Assembly: GCA_029945495.1 (NCBI GenBank) | Contig: JAQSCR010000002.1 | Span: 1-6,018 of the forward strand | Source of the DNA: Pseudolabrys sp. | GTDB taxonomy: Bacteria > Pseudomonadota > Alphaproteobacteria > Rhizobiales > Xanthobacteraceae | Length of the DNA stretch: 6,018 bases | Direction: 5' to 3' | In this document: one piece after another, positions 1-5,652 of the stretch | Numbering within the stretch: the first letter of the stretch is position 1 | How the letters are laid out: each line of letters starts with the position of its first letter | Position numbers and translations under genes: made by a program | The notes under the pieces: generated by a model | Database searches by the model: none | What the model saw: the letters and a program-made list of their open reading frames with translations, nothing else | What the model was told of the DNA's origin: nothing

Positions 1-125
1 CGGAAGATAGATGTTGCGCCACGCGGCGCTCCATCCCCTCGGCTGTTGTCCGGGGGTGCGAAAAGGGAAGGCGGCCTGCCCGGGGCCTCAAACAACACGG
101 GCGATGATGCGCGCCCGCTTTCTTA

Positions 126-150
126 ATCCTTCCCCTGAAAGGGGATGGAT
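126..150. other. Imperfect hairpin in the hppA upstream region
   Basis: Arms ATCCTTCCCCT (126-136) and AGGGGATGGAT (140-150) pair over 11 positions with one T-T mismatch and a three-base GAA loop. It begins at the last base of the TAA that ends the frame-1 open stretch, where a transcription terminator for an upstream gene would sit. No T-run follows on the + strand, so an intrinsic terminator is not established. It could also be a small repeat or an RNA-processing structure. Confidence 0.45.
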
Positions 151-218
151 CAGGAAGACCCCCGCCTTAAGTCGTCCCCAGCTATCGGGAATACCGCCAA
201 AATCACCCGGCTCCGGGC

Positions 219-240
219 GTTGCTTTGCGGCAACCTTTTT
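219..240 (+). terminator. Weak hairpin followed by T5 (possible terminator or attenuator)
   Basis: GTTGC (219-223) and GCAAC (230-234) form a five-pair stem with a six-base loop, extendable by one T-G pair. It is followed by C and TTTTT (236-240). The layout matches a weak intrinsic terminator or an attenuator about 130 bases before hppA. The stem is short and may be chance. Confidence 0.22.
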
Positions 241-366
241 GGCATGGTCCGCGCACTTTCAGGTCGAGGTGAAGCGCCCTTTAAAAAGCGGCCATCCTCG
301 ACGTTTCCGGGCGCTGGGCAGGGGTTTCCCCCGCCATGCTCTTTTCAAATCGGGGTTGAGGCAACC

Positions 367-2493
367 ATGACTACATTGTGGGTGATCGTCGGCTGTGGCG
401 TGCTCGCGATTTTCTATGGCATCTGGGCGACCAGTTCGGTGATGGCCGCCGACGCGGGTAATGCCCGCATGCAGGAGATCGCGGCCGCGGTGCGCGAAGG
501 CGCGCAGGCCTATCTGAAACGTCAATATGCGACCATCGGCATCGTCGGCGCCGTGATCTTCGTGATCATCGGCTTCACGCTCGGCTGGCTGGTCGCCGGC
601 GGCTTCGCCATCGGCGCGATCCTGTCGGGTGCGGCCGGCTTCATCGGCATGAACGTGTCGGTGCGCGCCAACGTGCGCACGGCGCAGGCGGCGACCAAGT
701 CGCTGGCCGGCGGTCTCGACATCGCCTTCAAGGCCGGCGCCATCACCGGCATGCTGGTCGCAGGCTTGGCGTTGTTGGGCGTCACGCTCTATTTCGGCAT
801 GCTCACCGGTTCCATGCACATGGCGCCGAATGACCGCACCGTGATCGACGCCATCGTCGCGCTCGGCTTCGGCGCGTCGCTGATCTCGATCTTCGCCCGT
901 CTCGGCGGCGGCATCTTCACCAAGGGTGCGGACGTCGGCGGCGACATGGTCGGCAAGGTCGAGGCCGGCATCCCCGAGGATGACCCCCGCAACGCCGCGA
1001 CCATCGCCGACAACGTCGGCGACAATGTCGGCGACTGCGCCGGCATGGCGGCCGATCTGTTCGAAACCTATGCGGTGACCATCGTCGCCACCATGGTTCT
1101 GGCGGCGATCTTCTTCGCCGGCACGCCGATCCTGTTCGAAATGATGACCTTGCCGCTCGCCATTGGCGGCGTCTGCATCATCACCTCGATCGCCGGCACG
1201 TTCTTCGTCAAGCTCGGCGCTTCGCAGTCGATCATGGGCGCGCTGTACAAGGGCCTGACGGCGACCGGCGTGTTGTCGCTCATCGGCATCGGCGGCGTGA
1301 TCTACTACCTGTTGCCGAACCACTTCGGCGCGCTGGCCGGCCAGGCCTTCACCGGCATGTCGCTGTTCTACTGTGGCATCGTCGGTCTGGTCGTCACCGG
1401 CCTGATCATCTACATCACCGAGTACTACACCGGCACCGACTATCGCCCGGTGAAGTCGATTGCCCAGGCCTCGGTTACCGGCCATGGCACCAACGTGATC
1501 CAGGGCCTCGCCATCTCGATGGAGTCGACCGCACTTCCGGCACTCGTCATCATCGCTGGCATCCTGGTCACCTACAGCCTCGCCGGTCTGTTCGGCATCG
1601 CCATCGCGGTGACGACGATGCTGGCTTTGGCCGGCATGATCGTTGCGCTCGACGCCTTCGGCCCGGTCACCGACAATGCCGGCGGCATTGCCGAAATGGC
1701 CGGCCTGCCGAAGGAAGTGCGCAAGGCGACCGACGCGCTCGACGCCGTCGGCAACACCACCAAGGCGATCACCAAGGGCTATGCCATCGGTTCGGCTGGT
1801 CTTGGCGCTCTGGTTCTGTTTGCCGCCTATAACCAGGACCTGATCTTCTTCGCCAAGGATGCCAAGGCGCATCCGTACTTCGTCGGTGTTGTGCTCGACT
1901 TCTCGCTCAACAACCCCTACGTCGTCGTTGGCCTCTTGTTCGGTGGTCTGTTGCCCTATCTGTTCGCGTCGATGGGCATGACCGCGGTCGGCCGCGCCGC
2001 CAGCGCGATCGTCGAGGAAGTACGGCGTCAATTCCGCGAAAACCCCGGCATCATGAAGGGCACCTCGAAGCCCGACTACGCCCGGGCCGTTGACTTGCTG
2101 ACCAAGGCGGCGATCAAGGAAATGATCATCCCGTCGCTGCTGCCGGTGCTGTCGCCGATCGTCTGGTACTTCGCGATCTACTTCATCGCGGGCGGCGGGA
2201 CAGGCGGCAAGTCGGCTGGGTTCTCCGCGGTCGGCGCGATGCTGCTCGGCGTGATCGTCACCGGCCTGTTCGTTGCGATCTCGATGACCTCGGGCGGCGG
2301 CGCCTGGGACAACGCCAAGAAGTATATCGAAGACGGCCACTTCGGCGGCAAGGGCTCGGACGCCCATAAGGCCGCGGTGACCGGCGACACCGTCGGCGAT
2401 CCCTACAAGGACACCGCGGGTCCCGCCGTCAACCCGATGATCAAGATCACCAACATCGTGGCGCTGCTGCTGTTGGCGATCCTGGCGCACTAA
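367..2493 (+). CDS. hppA: K+-independent, proton-pumping membrane pyrophosphatase
   Basis: Inner-membrane pump that hydrolyses pyrophosphate to phosphate and uses the energy to move H+ across the membrane. The 708-residue product has the usual bacterial length and many hydrophobic segments, about 16 in the family. Visible hallmarks: the substrate-site signature DVGGDMVGKVE (189-199), the acidic DNVGDNVGDCAGMAADLFE block (215-233), GNTTKAITKG (462-471) and the C-terminal GDTVGDPYKDTAGPAVNP region (from about 673). Lys466 in GNTTKA, with Thr469, is the known mark of the K+-independent subfamily; K+-dependent enzymes have Ala at the first position. The start at 367 is chosen because the hydrophobic MTTLWVIVGCG beginning fits the family and GAGG at 358-361 lies five bases upstream. 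The in-frame extension back to 145 looks non-coding. It stands alone on its strand and ends at a terminator shared with bamE. Confidence 0.97.
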   Translation: MTTLWVIVGCGVLAIFYGIWATSSVMAADAGNARMQEIAAAVREGAQAYLKRQYATIGIVGAVIFVIIGFTLGWLVAGGFAIGAILSGAAGFIGMNVSVRANVRTAQAATKSLAGGLDIAFKAGAITGMLVAGLALLGVTLYFGMLTGSMHMAPNDRTVIDAIVALGFGASLISIFARLGGGIFTKGADVGGDMVGKVEAGIPEDDPRNAATIADNVGDNVGDCAGMAADLFETYAVTIVATMVLAAIFFAGTPILFEMMTLPLAIGGVCIITSIAGTFFVKLGASQSIMGALYKGLTATGVLSLIGIGGVIYYLLPNHFGALAGQAFTGMSLFYCGIVGLVVTGLIIYITEYYTGTDYRPVKSIAQASVTGHGTNVIQGLAISMESTALPALVIIAGILVTYSLAGLFGIAIAVTTMLALAGMIVALDAFGPVTDNAGGIAEMAGLPKEVRKATDALDAVGNTTKAITKGYAIGSAGLGALVLFAAYNQDLIFFAKDAKAHPYFVGVVLDFSLNNPYVVVGLLFGGLLPYLFASMGMTAVGRAASAIVEEVRRQFRENPGIMKGTSKPDYARAVDLLTKAAIKEMIIPSLLPVLSPIVWYFAIYFIAGGGTGGKSAGFSAVGAMLLGVIVTGLFVAISMTSGGGAWDNAKKYIEDGHFGGKGSDAHKAAVTGDTVGDPYKDTAGPAVNPMIKITNIVALLLLAILAH

Positions 2494-2542
2494 GCGTGTG
2501 ACCCCGAAAAGTGGGAACCGGTTTTCGGATCAGGTCACACGC
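2494..2542. repeat. 49-bp nested palindrome, probable Rhizobiales dispersed repeat
   Basis: It begins at the base after the hppA stop codon. The outer arms GCGTGTGACC (2494-2503) and GGTCACACGC (2533-2542) are perfect ten-base complements. Inside, CCGAAAA (2504-2510) pairs with TTTTCGG (2522-2528), leaving an 11-base GTGGGAACCGG centre. From memory, a core of the form CCGAAAAGTGGGAACCGGTTTTCGG recurs between genes in many Rhizobiales genomes, so I read this as one copy of a dispersed palindromic element. I cannot confirm copy number here. In RNA it would form a long stem just after the hppA coding region, which could stabilise the 3' end of the message. Confidence 0.7.
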
Positions 2543-2570
2543 AAAAGAAAAAGCGCAAACGATAAATAAG

Positions 2571-2603
2571 AAAGGGCCCGCATGTTGCGGGCCCTTTTAT
2601 TTT
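2571..2603. terminator. Bidirectional intrinsic terminator between hppA and bamE
   Basis: AAAGGGCCCGC (2571-2581) and GCGGGCCCTTT (2587-2597) are perfect 11-base complements around an ATGTT loop. On the + strand the stem runs into TTTTATTTT (2595-2603), which ends hppA transcription. Read from the other strand, the stem is followed by TTTCTTATTTAT, so it can also end bamE transcription, whose stop codon is about 35 bases away. Placement between two convergent genes supports the dual role. Confidence 0.92.
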
Positions 2604-2637
2604 GAAGACGGAAGAATGAGCGTCGGCGCGTGCGGCC

Positions 2638-3114
2638 TTAGAAGATCTTGAAGTTGCGGAAGATGCCGCGCAGATAGTTCAGCCGCTCGCCGCCGGTTTC
2701 CGTGGTCTGCGTCAGATAGTCGAACACCTTGCCGTCCTTGACGCCGTAATTGGCCAGCCGGGTGACCTTGCGGTCCTTGTCGAAGTAAACCGCGATGACG
2801 CGCTGGTCGACCGATTGGTGGGGCATGAAGGCGGCGCTGCGCTCTGCCTTCTGCGAAATATAATAGAACGCATCGCCATCGACGGTGGCGACGGTCGACG
2901 GTGTGCCGAGCACGATCAGGACCTGTTCCTGGGTGGCGCCGATCGGAATCTGCTCGAGCGCGCCTTCCGGCAGCACATAGCCGCGCTGCAGCGTCTCACT
3001 GAAATAACCGCCGCAGCCGGCAAGCGCGAGCGGGCCGGCCAGCGCGCAGGCGAGCGCCAACATCGGCGCCCGTCGGCCGCGCCGATGCGCGGGTGTCGTC
3101 TTCTTGGAAATCAT
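2638..3114 (-). CDS. bamE: Outer membrane assembly lipoprotein BamE (SmpA/OmlA family)
   Basis: Small lipoprotein subunit of the BAM complex, which inserts beta-barrel proteins into the outer membrane. The 158-residue product opens with a basic stretch, a hydrophobic segment and the lipobox LAGC, so lipidation is expected at Cys34. The SmpA/OmlA domain follows at about residues 37-115: Tyr-Phe at 37-38, GYVLPEGALEQIPIGATQEQV (positions 45-65, where the IPIG-x-T-x-x-QV core is typical), LGTPS (69-73) and FYYIS (83-87). The C-terminal GIFRNFKIF tail is of a kind seen in alphaproteobacterial members. The start at 3114 is preferred because AAGAGGA (3126-3132) lies 11 bases upstream on that strand. 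An in-frame ATG at 3141 adds nine residues and is possible. The longer open frame to 3441 overlaps the divergent chaperone gene and lacks a signal-peptide beginning. Confidence 0.9.
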   Translation of the reverse strand: MISKKTTPAHRRGRRAPMLALACALAGPLALAGCGGYFSETLQRGYVLPEGALEQIPIGATQEQVLIVLGTPSTVATVDGDAFYYISQKAERSAAFMPHQSVDQRVIAVYFDKDRKVTRLANYGVKDGKVFDYLTQTTETGGERLNYLRGIFRNFKIF

Positions 3115-3243
3115 CGGTACCGTAATCCTCTTGAGGTCCATCACGTGGAAGGTCGCACGGACCTTGATCGCGTCGATTTGGTTCTTGCATCCTTGCCGGC
3201 GTGGACTAAACCGACGGCAAACAAGCATCGGCATAGCAACCTT
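3115..3243. promoter_or_regulatory. Divergent bamE / chaperone intergenic region with a dyad
   Basis: The two start codons point away from each other across 129 bases, so promoters for both should lie here. The clearest element is a perfect dyad, AAGGTC-GCACG-GACCTT (3149-3165). Another AGGTC lies at 3134-3138, 16 bases before the AGGTC of the left arm, and a CACGTG palindrome at 3142-3147 lies between them. This could be an operator or, in bamE mRNA, a leader hairpin. A TTGCAT at 3185-3190 might serve as a -35 box for the rightward gene, but I see no good -10 at proper spacing. Confidence 0.4.
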
Positions 3244-3810
3244 ATGATATTTTCTCTTTTCCGCCGCCGCCCGCAGGTCGACACCATTTCGACCCTGTAT
3301 GGCATGATCGTGGCGCAGGCGCGATTGCCGGTGTTTTACCGTGACTACGCGGTCGCCGACACGGTTAATGGCCGTTTCGACTTGATCGTGCTGCATCTGG
3401 CGCTGGTGCTCGACCGGCTGGCCAAGGATCCGGCGTCGCAAAGCCTCGGGCAGGGCATTTTTGACAGGTTTTGCGAGGATATGGACGATAATCTGCGCGA
3501 AATGGGCATTGGCGACATCAAAGTGCCGAAAGAAATGCGCCGGATGGGCGAGGCCTTTTACGGCCGCTCAAAGGCCTATCTGAGCGCGATCCCGGCAGCG
3601 ATGGTGCCCGGCGACGGCAGCCGGGCCCTGATCGAGGCCCTGAGGCGCAACATCTACGGTGGCGCGCCGTCTGCGCTTGCCGCCGCGCCGAGGCTTGCGG
3701 CCTATATACTGGAAGCGGTACGGGAGTTGAAGGCGCAGGACATAGGCACCCTAATGGTCGGCGGCTTGCGCTTCCCGGACCCGGCCGAGATCCCGCCGGC
3801 CATTGTATAG
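3244..3810 (+). CDS. Ubiquinol-cytochrome c chaperone family protein (CBP3-like)
   Basis: Member of the ubiquinol-cytochrome c chaperone family, the bacterial relatives of mitochondrial CBP3/UQCC1, which assist cytochrome b maturation and assembly of complex III. Evidence in the 188 residues: LYGMIVAQARLPVFY (19-33), DTVNGRFD (40-47) followed by the LIVLHLALVLDRL helix (48-60), LREMGIGD (85-92) and FYGR (106-109). These are the conserved positions of the family, and the length is normal. No signal peptide or membrane segment is seen, so a cytoplasmic or membrane-peripheral protein is expected. The start at 3244 is chosen because family similarity begins a few residues after it and upstream codons read as random sequence antisense to bamE. 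There is no clear Shine-Dalgarno. The stop lies 18 bases before the DUF177 gene, suggesting co-transcription. Confidence 0.88.
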   Translation: MIFSLFRRRPQVDTISTLYGMIVAQARLPVFYRDYAVADTVNGRFDLIVLHLALVLDRLAKDPASQSLGQGIFDRFCEDMDDNLREMGIGDIKVPKEMRRMGEAFYGRSKAYLSAIPAAMVPGDGSRALIEALRRNIYGGAPSALAAAPRLAAYILEAVRELKAQDIGTLMVGGLRFPDPAEIPPAIV

Positions 3811-3828
3811 CGTCTAGAACAGAGCCTG

Positions 3829-4419
3829 ATGACAATGAGCAAGAAAGTCAGCCGGCCGCACAGCCGCGCCAAAACGGCTTCTGGCGCGGCCTCCGCGCCG
3901 CCCTGGAGCGTGCCGCTCGACGCGGACATCATTCCGGACGCCGGCCTGCACCGCGAGATCGCAGCGACCGCGGACATCTGCGCCGCGGTGGCGCGGCTGG
4001 CCGACGTGCGCGCGGTATCGCGGCTCAAGGCCAGCTTCGATCTGAGCCGGGCCGGCGATATCGTAACGGTCACCGGCCGGGTGACGGCGACGGTCGGTCA
4101 GAACTGCGTGGTAACGCTCGAACCGCTGGAAACTGCTGTCGACGAGCCGATCGAGATGGTGTTTGCGCCGCCGCCGCCGGAAGGCGGCGCGACCGCCGAG
4201 GATCGGCACCGCAAGACTTTGGATGAACTGCCTGAGCCCTTGATCGACGACACCATCGATCTTGGCGCCATCGCCACCGAATTCCTGATCCTGGGCATCG
4301 AGCCCTATCCGCGCAAGGAAGGCGTGGCGTTCGCGCCACCGGAGGTCGATGCGGACGAGCCGCACCCGTTTGCCGCGCTAGAAGCCCTCATGAAGCGGCC
4401 GGGCGGCGACAAGCCGTGA
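3829..4419 (+). CDS. DUF177 / YceD family protein
   Basis: The 196-residue protein fits the DUF177 (YceD) family. In E. coli yceD lies just upstream of rpmF and plsX, and family members, including plant ones, are linked to 23S rRNA accumulation or ribosome biogenesis. Visible signs are a beta-rich centre with TVTGRVTATVGQNCVVTLEPLE (about 79-100, with Cys93 at the spot of the family's C-x-x-C region), a Pro/Glu-rich acidic linker, and DDTIDLGAIATEFLILGIEPYP (140-161), which matches the conserved D-x-x-DL-x-x-x-x-x-E-x-L-x-L-x-x-x-P ending. Only one Cys of the usual pair is present, as I recall for alphaproteobacterial members. Start: ATG at 3829 with AGAG at 3821-3824, four bases upstream; ATG at 3835 would give a better spacing and a protein two residues shorter. 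It lies in a row with the chaperone gene upstream and plsX downstream. Confidence 0.88.
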   Translation: MTMSKKVSRPHSRAKTASGAASAPPWSVPLDADIIPDAGLHREIAATADICAAVARLADVRAVSRLKASFDLSRAGDIVTVTGRVTATVGQNCVVTLEPLETAVDEPIEMVFAPPPPEGGATAEDRHRKTLDELPEPLIDDTIDLGAIATEFLILGIEPYPRKEGVAFAPPEVDADEPHPFAALEALMKRPGGDKP

Positions 4420-4420
4420 G

Positions 4421-4452
4421 GCACGGCCGTGCTATGGTTACGCTCGGTAACC
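4421..4452. other. Two adjacent palindromes after the DUF177 gene
   Basis: GCACGGCCGTGC (4421-4432) is a perfect 12-base palindrome starting one base after the DUF177 stop. GGTTAC (4436-4441) and GTAACC (4447-4452) form a perfect six-pair stem with a five-base GCTCG loop. No T-run follows either, so a classical intrinsic terminator is not supported. They could be an operator for plsX, an RNA-processing or attenuation structure, or a weak terminator separating the DUF177 gene from plsX-fabH. The rest of the 156-base gap shows no further gene I can support. Confidence 0.45.
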
Positions 4453-4575
4453 GGCTTGTCAGGGGCGGCCTACAGGGTATGTTCGCGGCCATGCGTCGAA
4501 TCCAGGTGATGTTGTTGTTGCCGGCGCCGCCGCCACCGCCGCTCCTATTGGACTCGACCAGAGTACATCCGCGCC

Positions 4576-5652
4576 ATGCCAGATAATGTTCGCATTGCAA
4601 TAGACGCGATGGGCGGCGACCATGGTCCGTCGGTCGTGCTGCCGGGCGCCGAGCTGGCGCTGACCCGCCACCCCGACAGCGAATTTCTGCTGTTCGGCGA
4701 CCGCGCCGCGGTCGAGCCCGTGCTTGAGCGACTGCCCCGGCTCAAGGCGCGTTCGACATTCACCCATACCGAAGTGTCGATCCGCATGGACGACAAGCCG
4801 AGCCAGGCCTTGCGCTACGGCCGGCATAAGTCGTCGATGTGGCTGGCCATCGACGCGGTCAAGAAGGGCGATGCCGATGTCGCCGTCTCGTCCGGCAATA
4901 CCGGCGCCCTGATGGCGATGGCCCGTTTCAACCTCAAGATGATCGAGGGCATCGACCGCCCCGCCATCGCCGGCCTGTGGCCGACGCTCAAGGGCGAGTC
5001 GGTGGTGCTCGATGTCGGCGCCTCGATCGGCGCCGATGAATTCCACCTGGTCAAGCTGGCGATGATGGGCGGCGCCATGGCGCGCATCCTGTTCGACATC
5101 GATCGCCCGACCGTGGGCCTCTTGAATATCGGCGTCGAGGAAGTCAAAGGCCTCGAGCAGGTGCGCGAGGCCGGCCGGATCTTGCGCGACGGCAATTTCC
5201 GCGATTTCGATTATCAGGGTTTCGTCGAGGGCGACGACATCGGCAAGGGCACGGTCGACGTCGTCGTCACCGAGGGCTTTGCCGGCAATATCGCGCTCAA
5301 GACCGCCGAAGGCACCGCCCGCCAGTTCGCGCAATATCTGCGCTCGGCCATGAACCGCACCTGGATGGCGCGGCTCGGCTATCTGTTGTCGCGCCAGGCG
5401 TTCCGGACGCTGCGCGATAAAATGGACCCCCGCAAATCCAATGGCGGCGTCTTTCTCGGCCTCAACGGCGTTGTGATAAAGAGCCATGGCGGCGCCGATG
5501 CCGAAGGCTTCGCCGCGGCTATCGATATGGGATACGACATGATCCGTTATGAACTGCTCACCAAGATAGGCCAGGCTATGGCGCGCGATCTGCAAGCCGG
5601 CGCGAGCGCGCCGACGGCAAAAGAACCTGTGGCGAGCGGAGCAGCCTCGTGA
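4576..5652 (+). CDS. plsX: Phosphate acyltransferase PlsX (acyl-ACP:phosphate transacylase)
   Basis: Converts acyl-ACP and phosphate to acyl-phosphate, the acyl donor for PlsY in phosphatidic acid synthesis; a soluble enzyme acting at the inner membrane. The 358 residues cover the whole family fold: IAIDAMGGDHGP (7-18), SSGNTGALMAMA (105-116), VLDVGASIGAD, LNIGVEEVKG, VVTEGFAGNIALKTAEG (around 233-238 for the EGFAGN core) and LGLNGVVIKSHG (294-305). The DVGAS and NIGVEE segments vary slightly from the commoner DxGAN and NIGEEE forms, which I take as lineage variation. The C-terminal tail (about 335-358) is Ala-rich and probably disordered. The start at 4576 puts the first strand right at the beginning, as is usual; the Shine-Dalgarno is poor (AGAG at 4560-4563, 12 bases away). 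Its last four bases overlap the fabH start. Confidence 0.97.
   Translation: MPDNVRIAIDAMGGDHGPSVVLPGAELALTRHPDSEFLLFGDRAAVEPVLERLPRLKARSTFTHTEVSIRMDDKPSQALRYGRHKSSMWLAIDAVKKGDADVAVSSGNTGALMAMARFNLKMIEGIDRPAIAGLWPTLKGESVVLDVGASIGADEFHLVKLAMMGGAMARILFDIDRPTVGLLNIGVEEVKGLEQVREAGRILRDGNFRDFDYQGFVEGDDIGKGTVDVVVTEGFAGNIALKTAEGTARQFAQYLRSAMNRTWMARLGYLLSRQAFRTLRDKMDPRKSNGGVFLGLNGVVIKSHGGADAEGFAAAIDMGYDMIRYELLTKIGQAMARDLQAGASAPTAKEPVASGAAS
5638..5641 (+). promoter_or_regulatory. Ribosome binding site fixing the fabH GTG start
   Basis: GGAG inside the end of plsX lies seven bases before the GTG at 5649. It is the best Shine-Dalgarno in the rightward gene series and supports the GTG start, since no ATG is available at the expected beginning of FabH. 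Confidence 0.65.

Larger units (their letters stand above)
1..366. other. Non-coding region upstream of hppA, no supported gene
   Basis: No protein I recognise is encoded here on either strand. Frame 1 is open from the window edge to a TAA at 124-126, about 41 codons. It could be the tail of an upstream gene, but its Gly/Pro/Arg/Ser-rich translation matches nothing I know. A TAG at 8-10 would be an alternative end in another frame. A longer open frame (11-370) and the in-frame extension of hppA (from 145) read as low-complexity Arg/Pro/Gly sequence and look accidental. Two hairpins are visible: 126-150, and 219-234 followed by five T. I found no convincing sigma-70 promoter, although the hppA promoter should lie here. 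Runs of C and G make this stretch look unlike the regular codon pattern that begins at 367. Confidence 0.6.

Noticed and set aside
145..366. N-terminal extension of HppA by 74 residues
   Set aside because: The extension is Pro/Gly/Arg-rich and unlike the family, whose members begin with the first membrane helix. The start at 367 has a well-spaced GAGG.
1..366. Riboswitch or known structured RNA before hppA
   Set aside because: I looked for cobalamin-box, SRP RNA and similar consensus segments by eye and found none. Only small unassigned hairpins are present.
259..2490. 743-codon open frame antisense to the whole of hppA
   Set aside because: Its translation is Arg/Asp/Gly/His/Ala-rich with no recognisable domain. 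Long antisense frames are expected opposite GC-rich genes with strong third-position bias, and hppA itself is unmistakable.
2815..3243. Longer chaperone reading frame starting inside bamE
   Set aside because: The extra 143 codons run antisense to bamE and read as Arg/His/Gly-rich noise. Family similarity begins just after the ATG at 3244.
4459..5595. 378-codon open frame antisense to plsX
   Set aside because: Low-complexity His/Asp/Arg/Ala-rich translation with no family features, opposite a clearly real plsX.
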